64,000 nt of DNA from Schumannella luteola. GTDB lineage: Bacteria; Actinomycetota; Actinomycetes; Actinomycetales; Microbacteriaceae. Positions within the stretch are counted from its first letter, which is position 1; each line of letters starts with the position of its first letter. This document shows positions 22,613 to 32,411 of the stretch, in pieces. The translations under genes were made by a program, and so were the position numbers. The DNA lies in the NCBI RefSeq assembly GCF_013408685.1, contig NZ_JACBZY010000001.1:3162001-3226000 (forward strand), read 5' to 3'. The notes under the pieces were generated by a model, which was given only the letters and a program-made list of their open reading frames with translations, ran no database searches and was not told where the DNA came from.

Positions 22613-22644
22613 CGGCGCGCACCCCCCGAGAGGAATGCGCGCCG
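22613..22644 (-). terminator. Terminator after rplT
   Basis: A perfect 9-bp stem, CGGCGCGCA (22613-22621) and TGCGCGCCG (22636-22644), with a 14-base loop, about 55 bases beyond the rplT stop. Confidence 0.6.
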
Positions 22645-22698
22645 GTCGTGTGGTTCGCTGCGCGACCGTCAGACGGTCACGCGATGCCGAGCATCAGC

Positions 22699-23085
22699 TC
22701 AGGCGGCGTCGGCCTTGGCGTTGACGTCGGCCGGGAGCGCCTTCTTGGCGGTCTCGACGAGCGCCGCGAAGGTCGCCGCGTCGTTGACCGCGAGCTCCGC
22801 GAGGATGCGACGGTCGACCTCGACACCGGCGAGACCCAGACCCTGGATCAGACGGTTGTAGGTGAGGCCGTTCGCACGCGCCGCGGCGTTGATGCGCTGG
22901 ATCCAGAGGCGACGGAACTCGCCCTTCTTGGCGCGACGGTCGCGGTAGGCGTAGACGAGCGAGTGGGTGACCTGCTCCTTGGCCTTGCGGTAGAGGCGCG
23001 ACCGCTGACCGCGGTAGCCTTCCGCGCGCTCGAGGATGACCCGGCGCTTCTTGTGGGCGTTTACTGCGCGCTTGACACGTGCCAT
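22699..23085 (-). CDS. rplT: 50S ribosomal protein L20
   Basis: L20, 128 residues, recognised from [19 protein letters not shown] and the core [18 protein letters not shown]. It is an assembly protein for the large subunit and in several bacteria also a translational repressor of its own operon. Third gene of infC-rpmI-rplT; 29 bases separate it from rpmI. Confidence 0.97.
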   Translation of the reverse strand: MARVKRAVNAHKKRRVILERAEGYRGQRSRLYRKAKEQVTHSLVYAYRDRRAKKGEFRRLWIQRINAAARANGLTYNRLIQGLGLAGVEVDRRILAELAVNDAATFAALVETAKKALPADVNAKADAA

Positions 23086-23114
23086 TTCAGTTCGTCCTTA
23101 ATCCGTAGCCGGGC

Positions 23115-23301
23115 TTACTTGCCCAGAAGCTTCTTGATGCCCTTGGCGTCCTGCGGAGCGAGGACGACGTCGCGGTTGAGGCGACGGGTGAGCTTGCTCG
23201 ACTTGCGCTCGAGGTTGTGGCGCATGCCCGCGCCCTGCTTCACGACCTTGCCGGTGCCGGTGAGGCGGAACCGCTTCTTCGCACCCGAGTGCGTCTTCTG
23301 C

Positions 23302-23309
<8 letters not shown>
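23115..23309 (-). CDS. rpmI: 50S ribosomal protein L35
   Basis: L35, 64 residues, starting [18 protein letters not shown] and ending GIKKLLGK. The reading frame runs on upstream through infC, but the ATG at 23309 gives the exact family start. It overlaps the end of infC by 8 bases, so translation is coupled. Confidence 0.96.
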
Positions 23310-23943
<634 letters not shown>

Positions 23944-24173
23944 GCGGAACTCCTTCGACGTGATGCTGCGTGCTTCGCTCCGTCCAGGCGGACGGGGCTC
24001 ATCGAAAGGAGGAGACTGATCTCTTCATCGGTCGCGGGCGACCGCATCACCCTTGCGCTGCCGGACGGATCCGACGGAGTGAAAACGACCCGGCACCTCT
24101 GCAGAAGCGCGGTGCGGGTGGGAGTGGAACTCCTCTTTCGAACCGGGGAGACCCCGGAGCCTCGTCGATGATA
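23944..24173 (-). promoter_or_regulatory. Promoter and long structured leader of infC-rpmI-rplT
   Basis: TATCAT (24173-24168) is a good -10 box, placing the transcript start near 24161 and leaving an untranslated leader of about 218 bases. Hairpins visible in it are CCGGGG/CCCCGG (24143-24157), GGAGT/ACTCC (24121-24133) and CCGTCC/GGACGG (23980-23995), the last about 25 bases before the infC ribosome site. Such leaders usually bind L20 or another operon product. The specific RNA family was not identified. Confidence 0.55.
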
Positions 24174-24228
24174 GCAGGGTTCTGCTCCGCACGGGCGTCG
24201 GCGTCCGGTGCGGCGCCGCGCGAGCGAA

Positions 24229-24234
24229 TAGGCT
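24229..24234 (+). promoter_or_regulatory. -10 box of the DUF1844 gene (leaderless)
   Basis: TAGGCT lies exactly six bases before the GTG at 24241, so transcription is predicted to begin at the start codon. Confidence 0.6.
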
Positions 24235-24240
24235 CGGCGG

Positions 24241-24645
24241 GTGACCGACGCGCCCCACGCCCACGATGACCACTCCGTCGACCACGGCCCCGCGGAGACC
24301 AGCTTCTCCTATTCGGCCGACGACGAGATCCGCGACATCTCCGAGGTGCCGGCCGTCGAGCTGATCAACACGGTCGCCGTGCACCTCATGAGCGCCGCCG
24401 CCGTCAAGCTCGGCCTCGGCGATGGGCCGGATGCGACGCGCGAGCTCGATCTCGACGAGGCCCGCAAGCTCATCACCTCGCTCGCCGGGCTGATCACGGC
24501 CGCCGCCCCCGAGGTCTCCGACTCGCACGCGCGCCCGCTGCGCGACGGCCTCCGCTCGCTGCAGCTCGCCTTCCGTGAGGCGTCGCCGATCCCCGACCCG
24601 ATCGGCAAGGGGCCGGGCGAGAAGTGGACCGGCCCGGTCACCTGA
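24241..24645 (+). CDS. DUF1844 family protein
   Basis: Small cytoplasmic protein of 134 residues. The DUF1844 core runs from ISEVPAVELINTVAVHLMSA through DLDEARKLITSLAGLI. Function unknown; it is widely conserved beside infC in actinobacteria, transcribed divergently as here. The start is GTG 24241, predicted leaderless. The N-terminal 30 residues are His/Asp-rich and poorly conserved. Confidence 0.8.
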   Translation: MTDAPHAHDDHSVDHGPAETSFSYSADDEIRDISEVPAVELINTVAVHLMSAAAVKLGLGDGPDATRELDLDEARKLITSLAGLITAAAPEVSDSHARPLRDGLRSLQLAFREASPIPDPIGKGPGEKWTGPVT

Positions 24646-24661
24646 GCCCGGCGCGGATCGC

Positions 24662-25414
24662 CTAGCCGACCACGCGCACGGCGAGCGAATCCACCCGCTC
24701 GGCGAGCAGTGCGTCCGCGCTCCAGCGCGCTCCGAGCCGCTGCAGCACCGCGGCGCGCGCCGCGTCGTCGAGCTCGTCGGAGAGTGCGACGGCGACCAGC
24801 AGCTCCGGCCCGGTGAGTCGTGCATCCGCGTCACCCGGCAGCGCGCGGATGCCGAGCACCGCCAGCTCGCCCGCGGTCGCCGCCTCGAGTGCGGCCGAGA
24901 CCGCGGCATCCTCGTCAGCGGGGACGAAGCGAGCGTCGAGCGCGAGCGCCGCGAGGTGACTGCGGCGCAGCCCGAACTCGGTGGGCGTCGTCGGGTCGAG
25001 CACGACACGGTCGGTGCCCTCCCCCGCTGCGGCGATCGCGACCCGACGCGCCTCGACGGGAACAGGCCGCGCGACCGGGTTCCAGGCTTGCATCGCCGCG
25101 ACGCCCGTGAACGCGGGCAGCACGGGTGCGCCGTCGGGGCCGGCGACGGTCACGAGGGAGAGCTCCTGCGTCTTGTCGACGAGCTGGCCGTGCGCGCCGA
25201 TCCCCTCGTCGCCGCGCTCCACCAGCAGGGGCACGAGCAGGCGCACCGGTCGCAGCGCCTCGATGACCTCGGGCACGCCGACCTCCCGCGCACGGAAGCG
25301 CTGGATCGACTCGATCAGCCGCGGGTCGGCACTGCCGTCATCGCCCGCCGCCGGGTTCGGCTCGAACGACCTCCCCTCGAAGGGGACGCCCGCCGAATCC
25401 GCGTGCGGCGTCAT
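24662..25414 (-). CDS. SseB N-terminal domain protein
   Basis: Protein of 250 residues with an SseB-like region (VRLLVPLLVE, then KTQELSLVTVAGPDGAPVLP and the FTGVAAMQAW motif that typifies the domain). A second, degenerate half follows. The role in bacteria is unclear. It begins 4 bases after the priA stop and is probably co-transcribed with the histidine genes. Confidence 0.75.
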   Translation of the reverse strand: MTPHADSAGVPFEGRSFEPNPAAGDDGSADPRLIESIQRFRAREVGVPEVIEALRPVRLLVPLLVERGDEGIGAHGQLVDKTQELSLVTVAGPDGAPVLPAFTGVAAMQAWNPVARPVPVEARRVAIAAAGEGTDRVVLDPTTPTEFGLRRSHLAALALDARFVPADEDAAVSAALEAATAGELAVLGIRALPGDADARLTGPELLVAVALSDELDDAARAAVLQRLGARWSADALLAERVDSLAVRVVG

Positions 25415-25418
25415 CCGA

Positions 25419-26168
25419 TCAGATCCCGGCGACGTCGAGCGCCTCGGCCAGCGTGAAGGCGCCCGCGTAGAGCGCCTTGCCGACGATCGCGCCCTCGATG
25501 CCCGAGGGCACGAGCTCGCGCAGCGCCGCGATGTCGTCGAGGTTCGAGATGCCGCCGGAGGCGACCACCGGCTTGTCGGTGCGCTCGGCGACCTGCTGCA
25601 GCAGCTCGAGGTTCGGGCCGCGCAGCGTGCCGTCCTTCGTGACGTCGGTGACGACGTAGCGGGCGCAGCCGGCGTCTTCGAGGCGGTCGAGCACGGTCCA
25701 CAGGTCGCCGCCGTCGCGGGTCCAGCCGCGAGCGGCGAGGGTCGTGCCGCGCACGTCGAGGCCGACGGCGATCGCCTCGCCGTACTCGGCGATCACGTGG
25801 GCGGCCCACTCGGGGTTCTCGAGCGCGGCGGTGCCGAGGTTGATGCGCTTGGCCCCGGTCGCGAGCGCGGCCTCGAGACTCGCGTCGTCGCGGATGCCGC
25901 CCGACAGCTCGACGTTCAGCTCGCGCGGCACGCTCTTGATGACCCGCTTGATGACGGCGCGGTTGTCGCCGCGGCCGAAGGCGGCGTCCAGGTCGACCAG
26001 GTGGATCCACTCGGCGCCCTGTTCGACCCACACGCCGGCGGCCTCGACCGGGTCGCCGTAGTCGGTCTCGCTGCCGGCCTCGCCCTGGGTGAGGCGCACG
26101 GCCTTGCCGTCGGCGACGTCGACCGCCGGCAGGAGGGTGAGACGCGGGGCGGAGTTGAACTCGGTCAT
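25419..26168 (-). CDS. priA: Bifunctional HisA/TrpF isomerase PriA
   Basis: (Beta-alpha)8-barrel isomerase, 249 residues, starting [19 protein letters not shown] with the catalytic-type Asp, and with [11 protein letters not shown] and [14 protein letters not shown] as phosphate-binding loops. In actinobacteria lacking trpF this enzyme acts in both histidine (ProFAR isomerase) and tryptophan (PRA isomerase) synthesis. Dual function is inferred from the taxon, not demonstrated. It follows hisH by about 100 bases. Confidence 0.9.
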   Translation of the reverse strand: MTEFNSAPRLTLLPAVDVADGKAVRLTQGEAGSETDYGDPVEAAGVWVEQGAEWIHLVDLDAAFGRGDNRAVIKRVIKSVPRELNVELSGGIRDDASLEAALATGAKRINLGTAALENPEWAAHVIAEYGEAIAVGLDVRGTTLAARGWTRDGGDLWTVLDRLEDAGCARYVVTDVTKDGTLRGPNLELLQQVAERTDKPVVASGGISNLDDIAALRELVPSGIEGAIVGKALYAGAFTLAEALDVAGI

Positions 26169-26267
26169 TGCGGGTGGATCCTCGGGATGTCGGTCGTGCG
26201 GTCGGTCAGGCGATGGTGCGGAGGCGAGAGCCGCGACGCCCCGGACGGACGGACGCGACCCTCGAAG

Positions 26268-26900
26268 TCAGAGTCGGTCGATCCAGTTGCGCAGCAGTCG
26301 GATGCCGGCCTCGCCCGATTTCTCGGGGTGGAACTGCGTCGCCGACAGCGGGCCGTTCTCGACGGCCGCGAGGAAGCGGCCGCCGTGGTCGGACCAGGTC
26401 AGCTTCGGGCTCGTGTGCTGCGGCGACTCGGGCAGATCCCAGCTGCGCGCGGCGTACGAGTGCACGAAATAGAAGCGCTCATCGGCGAGGCCGTCGAACA
26501 GCTGCGAACCGGCGTCCGGCGTCACGGTGTTCCAGCCCATGTGCGGCAGCACCGGGGCCTCGAGCTCGTCGACCGTTCCCGGCCACTCCCCCAGCCCCTC
26601 GGCCTCGACCCCGCGCTCGACACCCCGGTCGAACAGCACCTGCATGCCGACGCAGATGCCCAGCACCGGGCGGCCTCCGGCGAGGCGACGACCGATCAGC
26701 TCACCGCCGCGCACCTTCTGCAGCGCATCCATGACGGCCGAGAAGGCGCCGACGCCCGGCACGAGCAGGCCGTCGGCGTCGAGCACCTTCGTGCGGTCGG
26801 CGGTCAGCTCGACCTCGGCGCCGGCGGCCTCGAGCGCCTTGACGGCGGAGTGCACGTTGCCCGAGCCGTAGTCGAGCACGACGACCGACGGTCGGGTCAC
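26268..26900 (-). CDS. hisH: Imidazole glycerol phosphate synthase, glutaminase subunit
   Basis: Class I glutamine amidotransferase, 210 residues, providing ammonia to HisF. The nucleophile lies in [15 protein letters not shown]. The His and Glu of the triad are in the C-terminal segment [13 protein letters not shown]. The start is GTG 26900, overlapping the hisB stop (GTGA). hisF is not in this window. Confidence 0.95.
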   Translation of the reverse strand: MTRPSVVVLDYGSGNVHSAVKALEAAGAEVELTADRTKVLDADGLLVPGVGAFSAVMDALQKVRGGELIGRRLAGGRPVLGICVGMQVLFDRGVERGVEAEGLGEWPGTVDELEAPVLPHMGWNTVTPDAGSQLFDGLADERFYFVHSYAARSWDLPESPQHTSPKLTWSDHGGRFLAAVENGPLSATQFHPEKSGEAGIRLLRNWIDRL

Positions 26901-27502
26901 AGGGCGCCCTTGGTCGAGGGGATGCCGTCGACGCGCGCGTCGGGCTCGACGGCCTTGCGGAAGGCGCGGGCGAAGGCCTTGAACTCGGCCTCGGCGATGT
27001 GGTGCGGGTCGCGACCGGCGAGCACGGTCAGGTGCACGCTGATGCCGGCGTGGAAGGTGATCGCCTCGAAGACGTGACGCACCATCGAGCCGGTGAAGTG
27101 CCCGCCGATGAGGTGCAGGGCGAAACCCTCGGGTTCGCCCGAGTGCACGAGGTAGGGGCGACCCGAGACATCGACGACGGCTCGCGCGAGCGCCTCGTCG
27201 AGCGGCACGTGGGCGTCGCCGAAGCGGCCGATGCCGTGCTTGTCGCCGAGCGCCTGACGGATCGCGGTGCCGAGCGTGATGCCCGTGTCCTCGACCGTGT
27301 GGTGCACGTCGATGTCGGTGTCGCCGGTGGCCTTGACCGTGAGGTCGACGAGCGAGTGCTTCGCGAAGGCGGTCAGCAGGTGATCGAAGAACGGCACGCT
27401 CGTCGAGATCTCCGACTTGCCGGTTCCGTCGAGGTCGAGTGAGAGCTCGATGCTCGACTCGCTGGTCGAGCGGGTCAGCTGCGCGGTGCGGCCTGCGGTC
27501 AT
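26897..27502 (-). CDS. hisB: Imidazoleglycerol-phosphate dehydratase
   Basis: Monofunctional HisB, 201 residues, with metal-ligand motifs [13 protein letters not shown] and [13 protein letters not shown]. The enzyme forms a 24-mer with manganese. The frame is open well upstream inside hisC; the ATG at 27502 overlaps the hisC stop (ATGA) and gives the normal N-terminus. Confidence 0.95.
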   Translation of the reverse strand: MTAGRTAQLTRSTSESSIELSLDLDGTGKSEISTSVPFFDHLLTAFAKHSLVDLTVKATGDTDIDVHHTVEDTGITLGTAIRQALGDKHGIGRFGDAHVPLDEALARAVVDVSGRPYLVHSGEPEGFALHLIGGHFTGSMVRHVFEAITFHAGISVHLTVLAGRDPHHIAEAEFKAFARAFRKAVEPDARVDGIPSTKGAL

Positions 27503-28614
27503 GCCTGCGATCCTACCGACGCGGCCGCGTGCGCCCCGCCCGGCCCGAGGGCCGCGAGCTGCTCGAGGAAGTACGTCGTCTCCTGCTCGGTGCCCGCCGT
27601 CACGCGGAGGGTGTTCGGGATGCCGACATCGCGGATCAGGATGTCCTTGGCGAACAGCGCCTCGAACGTCGCCTGCGGCTCGTCGACGCCGCCGAAGAAG
27701 ACGAAGTTCGCGCTCGACGGATAAGGACGGAAGCCGAGCCGCGGCAGTTCGGCCACGAGACGGTCGCGCTGCTCGGCGATGTCGTCGACCATCGCGAGCA
27801 TCGTCGGGGCGTGCTGGAGCGCCGCGACGGCGGCCGCCTGCGTCAGCGCCGAGAGGTGATACGGCAGGCGCACGAGACGCAGCGCATCGATCGCGGCCGG
27901 GTCGGCGGCGAGGTAGCCGACCCGCGCACCGGCGAAGGCGAAGGCCTTGCTCATCGTGCGCGAGACGAGCAGTCGCTCGCGACCCGGCAGCAGGCTCAGC
28001 GCGCTCGGCTGATCCTTCGGCATGAACTCGGCGTAGGCCTCGTCGACGAGCACGATCCCCGGGGTCGCGTCGTAGACGGCCTCGACGACATCCACCCCGA
28101 GCGGCGTGCCCGTCGGGTTGTTCGGCGCGCAGAGGAAGACGACGTCGGGACGGTGCTCGGCGACCTGCGCCGCCGCCGTCTCGGGCGTGAGCTCGAAGTC
28201 GTGGTCGCGCTGCCCGGCGATCCAGGTCGTGCCGGTACCGGAGGCGATGATCGAGTGCATCGAGTAGGTGGGCGGGAAGCCGAGCAGGCTGCGCCCGGGG
28301 CCGCCGAAGGCCTGCAGTACGTGCTGCAGCACCTCGTTCGAGCCGTTCGCGGCCCAGATGTTCTCGGGCGCGAGTCCGTGCCCGAGGTAGGCCGCGAGGT
28401 GCTCGCGCAGCTCGGTGAACTCGCGGTCGGGGTAGCGGTTGACGCCGAGCACGGCGCGGGCGACGGCCTCGACGACGTGCTGGGCGACCTCTTCGGGCAC
28501 CGGATGCGTGTTCTCGTTGACGTTGAGCTGGTAGCGCACGGGGGCCTGCGGCGCGCCGTAGGGCGCCTTGCCACGCAGGTCGTCTCGGATCGGGAGCTCG
28601 GAGAGCGATGTCAC
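27499..28614 (-). CDS. hisC: Histidinol-phosphate aminotransferase
   Basis: PLP-dependent class I/II aminotransferase, 371 residues. [13 protein letters not shown] is the N-terminal substrate region, NPTGTPLG precedes the PLP-ring Asp, and the Schiff-base Lys lies in [17 protein letters not shown]. The start is GTG 28614, placed exactly six bases after TAGACT (28626-28621), so the hisC-B-H-priA transcript is probably leaderless. No histidine leader peptide or T-box is seen ahead of it. Confidence 0.94.
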   Translation of the reverse strand: MTSLSELPIRDDLRGKAPYGAPQAPVRYQLNVNENTHPVPEEVAQHVVEAVARAVLGVNRYPDREFTELREHLAAYLGHGLAPENIWAANGSNEVLQHVLQAFGGPGRSLLGFPPTYSMHSIIASGTGTTWIAGQRDHDFELTPETAAAQVAEHRPDVVFLCAPNNPTGTPLGVDVVEAVYDATPGIVLVDEAYAEFMPKDQPSALSLLPGRERLLVSRTMSKAFAFAGARVGYLAADPAAIDALRLVRLPYHLSALTQAAAVAALQHAPTMLAMVDDIAEQRDRLVAELPRLGFRPYPSSANFVFFGGVDEPQATFEALFAKDILIRDVGIPNTLRVTAGTEQETTYFLEQLAALGPGGAHAAASVGSQA

Positions 28615-28623
28615 CGCACGAGT

Positions 28624-28974
28624 CTAGGGCGACGGCGCGGCGCCCTCCGGCGCGGTGACGGGGCGTGACGACGAGGTGGGCGACTCCGGGGCTGACCCGT
28701 CGATCGGCGACGCCGCAAGCAGCCGGAGGAAGTCGTGCACCTGCTCGGCCGGGATCTCGCACGGCTTGAGAAGCACGCCGGCGGCGGTGCGCCAGATGTT
28801 CGCGCTGAGGTAGCCGTGACCGCCGAGGCGCTCGGCGGTGAGCGTGGTCGCGCGACCGTCGGCGTGGTCGGCCCGCGTGACTCCCCAGGGTTCCCCGGCG
28901 ATCTCCCGACGCGACCAGCCGAGGGGAAGCGCGTCGATCGCGGCGAGCTCGCGCGCATCCAGGTCGTCGGTCAT
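28624..28974 (-). CDS. Conserved actinobacterial hypothetical protein
   Basis: Protein of 116 residues without a recognised domain. The N-terminal 90 residues look well conserved in type ([54 protein letters not shown]) and the tail is a disordered Pro/Ser/Ala stretch. TAATCT (28986-28981) lies six bases before the ATG, so the mRNA is predicted leaderless. It ends 10 bases before the hisC start, and its last codons contain the hisC promoter. Confidence 0.6.
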   Translation of the reverse strand: MTDDLDARELAAIDALPLGWSRREIAGEPWGVTRADHADGRATTLTAERLGGHGYLSANIWRTAAGVLLKPCEIPAEQVHDFLRLLAASPIDGSAPESPTSSSRPVTAPEGAAPSP

Positions 28975-28992
28975 GTTCCGAGATTAAAGGGG

Positions 28993-29030
28993 CGGGCCCG
29001 CCGACCGTCGGGGGAACGGAGGCGGGCCCG
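28993..29030 (-). terminator. Terminator of the LysM gene
   Basis: A perfect 10-bp stem, CGGGCCCGCC (28993-29002) and GGCGGGCCCG (29021-29030). On the minus strand the stem is followed by CCCC and TTTAATCT; this T-rich stretch also contains the -10 of the next gene. Confidence 0.75.
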
Positions 29031-29104
29031 ATTCGGTCGACCGCGAGGGGGATGCGGCGACCGCGAGCGCCGGGCGAACCCGGCGGACGTGGAAGTGCGA
29101 ACGA

Positions 29105-29449
29105 TCAGCGGCTGTACTGCGTGGGGATCGCGAGCTGCTGGTTCGGCGTGATGCTGGCCGAGCCGAGCTGGTTGAGCTTGATGATCTCGGAGACGACGTC
29201 GCGCGGGTCGCTCTGCGGGGCGACGCGCTCGGCGATGCTCCAGAGGGTGTCGCCCGCCTGCACGCGGACGTGCTCGAAGGTCGTCGACGAGCTGGACGAG
29301 GTCGCGACCGCGTCGCCGCTGCCGACGACGAAGGCTCCGACGCCCAGGACGAGCGGGATCGCGATGAGGACCGAGAGCACGACCTGACCGCGGCGCGTGA
29401 TGCGCAGGCGCGGGGCCGCAGCCGTCGGGGCGAGGGAGATGGTGCTCAT
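29105..29449 (-). CDS. LysM protein, likely SOS-induced division inhibitor (YneA-like)
   Basis: Protein of 114 residues with an N-terminal TM segment (GQVVLSVLIAIPLVLGVGAF, about 22-41) and one LysM domain (about 58-110: VQAGDTLWSIAERVAPQSD then NQLGSASITPNQQLAIP). This architecture, its size and its divergent position next to lexA match YneA of Bacillus and the analogous SOS-induced genes beside lexA in corynebacteria and mycobacteria, which stop cell division after DNA damage. Two SOS boxes lie between it and lexA. The ATG at 29449 follows a perfect AGGAGG; an upstream frame extension is ignored. The function is inferred from context. Confidence 0.8.
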   Translation of the reverse strand: MSTISLAPTAAAPRLRITRRGQVVLSVLIAIPLVLGVGAFVVGSGDAVATSSSSSTTFEHVRVQAGDTLWSIAERVAPQSDPRDVVSEIIKLNQLGSASITPNQQLAIPTQYSR

Positions 29450-29753
29450 GGTGACCTCCTGAGTCTGGACAGCTTCGCGGCCGACGCTCGGCCGGGAGAG
29501 CCGGCTGCGAAGCTGTGTTCCGAACATATCTTCTATCGAACGTATGTTCAAGTGGATCGTCGGTTTCGGTCTGATAACAGGCGCGGATGCGACGACACGC
29601 TCGAACAGATGTTTGAGCAGACCTTTCGAACCGGATACAGTTCCGAATGTCTGGGAACAGCTTCCCGACGACCACCGACATCCGCCGGTACACGTCGTCG
29701 AGGGCCCTCAGAAGTCGGGTTTTCAGAACGTGACCAGCCAGAGAGGACCGCCC
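29450..29753. promoter_or_regulatory. Divergent LysM-lexA control region with SOS boxes
   Basis: This 304-base gap holds two LexA-type sites: TCGAACGTATGTTCAA (29536-29551) and TCGAACAGATGTTTGA (29601-29616), each one base off the palindrome TCGAAC-N4-GTTCGA. A weaker half-site cluster, CGAACATATCTTCT, lies at 29521. The first sits closer to the LysM gene and the second toward lexA, so both genes are probably repressed by LexA. No other gene is seen in the gap. Confidence 0.85.
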
Positions 29754-30431
29754 ATGAGCGACGCCACCGACCGAGGCGCCACCGGCGGCACCCGCCGGCG
29801 CAAGAGCCTGAGCGAGAAGCAGCTGGCGATCCTCGAGTTCATCTCCCAGCAGGTCGCCACGCGCGGCTACCCGCCGAGCATGCGCGAGATCGGCGACGCC
29901 GTCGGGCTCGCCTCGCTCTCGAGCGTGACCCACCAGCTCAACCAGCTCGAGCTGAGCGGCTACCTGCGCCGTGACCCCAACCGCCCGCGCGCGCTCGAGG
30001 TGCTCATCGACCTGCCGTCGACGTCGTCGGCCGTCGAGTCCGCTCCCTCCGTCGGCGACGCCGCGATGGTGCCGCTCGTCGGCCGCATCGCCGCCGGCAT
30101 CCCGATCACGGCCGACCAGCAGGTCGACGAGGTCTTCCCGCTCCCCCGCCAGCTCGTCGGCAAGGGCGAGCTCTTCATGCTCAAGGTCGTCGGCGAGTCG
30201 ATGATCGACGCGGCCATCTGCGACGGCGACTGGGTCGTCGTGCGCACGCAGAACACTGCCGAGAACGGCGAGATCGTCGCGGCGATGCTCGACGGCGAGG
30301 CGACCGTCAAGGTGTTCCGCCAGCGCGACGGCCACACCTGGCTGCTGCCGCGCAACTCCGCCTTCGAGCCGATCCTCGGCGACCAGGCCGAGGTGCTCGG
30401 CAAGGTCGTCGCCGTGCTGCGCGCGGTCTGA
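29754..30431 (+). CDS. lexA: SOS repressor LexA
   Basis: LexA, 225 residues. The winged-helix DNA-binding domain (about 20-80; [20 protein letters not shown]) is followed by the S24 peptidase domain with the self-cleavage bond Ala114-Gly115 (RIAAGIPI), catalytic Ser149 (GESMID) and Lys186 (TVKVF). The ATG at 29754 is preceded by GAGAGGA; the frame is open upstream, but that part overlaps the SOS boxes. Confidence 0.97.
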   Translation: MSDATDRGATGGTRRRKSLSEKQLAILEFISQQVATRGYPPSMREIGDAVGLASLSSVTHQLNQLELSGYLRRDPNRPRALEVLIDLPSTSSAVESAPSVGDAAMVPLVGRIAAGIPITADQQVDEVFPLPRQLVGKGELFMLKVVGESMIDAAICDGDWVVVRTQNTAENGEIVAAMLDGEATVKVFRQRDGHTWLLPRNSAFEPILGDQAEVLGKVVAVLRAV

Positions 30432-30510
30432 GCCCGCGAGCGAGGTACGGCGTCAGCACCGACGCGGTCACGCACCGCCACCGTCTCGAGGCGGAGACGC
30501 GCCTCCCCCG

Positions 30511-30528
30511 CTGGTACCACGGTGCCAG
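30511..30528. promoter_or_regulatory. Imperfect palindrome upstream of the ABC/two-component operon
   Basis: CTGGTACCACGGTGCCAG is symmetric at 14 of 18 positions and lies about 55 bases upstream of a possible TGACCG / TAGCGT promoter (30561-30589). It is a candidate site for the operon's own response regulator or another activator. Confidence 0.4.
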
Positions 30529-30633
30529 CCGGATCGCGCACGAACCCGCCCCACGGCGGATGACCGCGACTCATCTCTCTTCCTAGCGTTGATGACGCAG
30601 GGCACACGGCCCCGCTCACGACGAAGGGCAGAC

Positions 30634-31551
30634 ATGATCCAGGCTCGCGCGCTCACCAAGCGCTACGGGGCGAAGGTCGCGGTCGACGGCATCGACTTCA
30701 CCGTGCGTCCCGGTCAGGTGACCGGCTTCCTCGGCCCCAACGGCGCCGGCAAGTCGACCACCATGCGCATGATCGTCGGACTCGACCGTCCGACCTCCGG
30801 CGGCGTCACCGTCAACGGACGGCCCTACGCCGAGCACCGCGCTCCCCTGCGCGAGGTCGGCGTGCTGCTCGACGCGAAGGCCGTGCACACCGGCCGCAGC
30901 GCGTTCAAGCACCTGCAGTCGCTCGCGGCGACCCACGGCATCCCCACCGCCCGCGTGCACGAGGTCATCGCCCTCACCGGCCTCGACAGCGTCGCCCGCA
31001 AGCGCGTCGGCGGCTTCTCGCTCGGCATGGGCCAGCGCCTCGGCATCGCCGCCGCGCTGCTCGGCGACCCGGCGACGCTGATCCTCGACGAGCCGGTCAA
31101 CGGGCTCGACCCGGAGGGCGTCACCTGGGTGCGCCAGCTCGTGCGCGGCCTGGCCGCCGAAGGACGCACGGTGCTGCTCTCCTCGCATCTGATGAGCGAG
31201 ATGGCGCAGACCGCCGACCACATCATCGTGCTCGGGCGCGGGCAGGTGCTGGCGGATGCGCCGGTCGCCGAGATCATCGCCGGCGCCGGCGGAGCGACCG
31301 TGCGCGTGCGCACCCCGCAGCCGCAGCTGCTCGCCGAGGCGCTGCGCGGCGCGACCGTGACCCCGCTGCCGGACGGCGCGGTGAGCGTGCACGGCGCGAC
31401 AGCCGAGACCGTCGGCGAGGCCGCCGCCGCCCGCGGCGTCGTGCTGCACGAGCTCACGCCGATCGCGAGCTCGCTGGAGGAGGCGTACCTGGCGCTGACG
31501 GCCGACGAGGTCGAGTACCGCAGCGCCCAGCCCGAGGCGGTGCTGCGATGA
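30634..31551 (+). CDS. ABC transporter ATP-binding protein (exporter type)
   Basis: ATPase of 305 residues in the drug/bacitracin export group. Walker A LGPNGAGKST, signature FSLGMGQRLGIAAALL, Walker B LILDEPVNGLDPEG and switch LLSSHLMSEM are clear. A C-terminal domain of about 85 residues follows. The ATG at 30634 is behind GAAGGGC. The next gene, its permease, overlaps the stop by four bases. The substrate is unknown; peptide antibiotics are common for this layout. Confidence 0.9.
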   Translation: MIQARALTKRYGAKVAVDGIDFTVRPGQVTGFLGPNGAGKSTTMRMIVGLDRPTSGGVTVNGRPYAEHRAPLREVGVLLDAKAVHTGRSAFKHLQSLAATHGIPTARVHEVIALTGLDSVARKRVGGFSLGMGQRLGIAAALLGDPATLILDEPVNGLDPEGVTWVRQLVRGLAAEGRTVLLSSHLMSEMAQTADHIIVLGRGQVLADAPVAEIIAGAGGATVRVRTPQPQLLAEALRGATVTPLPDGAVSVHGATAETVGEAAAARGVVLHELTPIASSLEEAYLALTADEVEYRSAQPEAVLR

Positions 31552-32411
31552 CCGCCGCGACGCTCGCTCCGTCCGCCGGTGCGACGAACACGACCCGCCC
31601 GGGCGTGACCTTCGGCCGCGTGCTGCGCTCGGAGTGGATCAAGTTCACGAGCCTGCGCTCGACCTTCTGGACCAGCGCCATCATCCTCGTGCTCTGGATC
31701 GGCCTCGCGGCGATGCTCGCGGCGACCGCGCCGACCGAGCTCGCCCCCGGCGCCGACCCCGACGAGAACGGACGGTTCCTGCTCGGCACCGTCGTCACCA
31801 CCGGCGCCTCGATCGGCGTGCTGGTCGCGGCGATCCAGGGCGTGCTGATCATCTCGGGCGAGTACTCGACGGGCATGATCCGCTCGAGCCTCGCGGCCGT
31901 GCCGCGCCGTCTGCCGGTGCTCTTCGGCAAGGCGATCGTCGCCTTCGTCTGGATGTTCCTGCTCGGCGCCGTGGGCGTTCTCGGCTCGCTCGGCGTGGCG
32001 GCCGCGCTGTTCACCGCCCGCGACATCCCGCTCGTCATCGACGGCGACGTGCTGACCGCCTTCGCCGGCGCCGCTCTCTATCTGGGCCTCGTCGCCGTGT
32101 TCGGCCTCGGCATCGGCACGGCCGTGCGATCGTCGGCGGGTGGGATCGCGATCGCGCTGGGCGTGCTGCTCGTGCTGCCGACCCTGCTCATGGTGCTCAG
32201 CTCGTGGCTCGACTGGATCGGCGACGTGATGAAGTTCCTCATCTCGCAGGCCGGCTCGACCCTCGCCTCGGTTCCGGGGCCGTCGGCGATGGCCCTCGGT
32301 GGTGCGGCCGACGATGCTCTGACGCCGGCCGTCGCCGCGATCGTGGTGCTCGTCTGGGCGGTCGCCGCGCTCGTGCTCGGCGCGATCGCCCTGAAGCGGC
32401 GGGACGCCTGA
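31548..32411 (+). CDS. ABC-2 type transporter permease
   Basis: Membrane protein of 287 residues with about six hydrophobic segments (FWTSAIILVLWIGLAAMLAA, SIGVLVAAIQGVLIISGEY, and later ones). The motif GEYSTGMIRSSLAAVPRR marks the family of permeases paired with bacitracin-type ATPases. It overlaps the ATPase stop (ATGA) and its own stop overlaps the presumed CTG start of the kinase. Confidence 0.85.
   Translation: MTAATLAPSAGATNTTRPGVTFGRVLRSEWIKFTSLRSTFWTSAIILVLWIGLAAMLAATAPTELAPGADPDENGRFLLGTVVTTGASIGVLVAAIQGVLIISGEYSTGMIRSSLAAVPRRLPVLFGKAIVAFVWMFLLGAVGVLGSLGVAAALFTARDIPLVIDGDVLTAFAGAALYLGLVAVFGLGIGTAVRSSAGGIAIALGVLLVLPTLLMVLSSWLDWIGDVMKFLISQAGSTLASVPGPSAMALGGAADDALTPAVAAIVVLVWAVAALVLGAIALKRRDA

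Noticed and set aside
29544-29753. An N-terminal extension of LexA through the SOS boxes
   Set aside because: It would translate across the operators; LexA family N-termini and the GAGAGGA site support ATG 29754.
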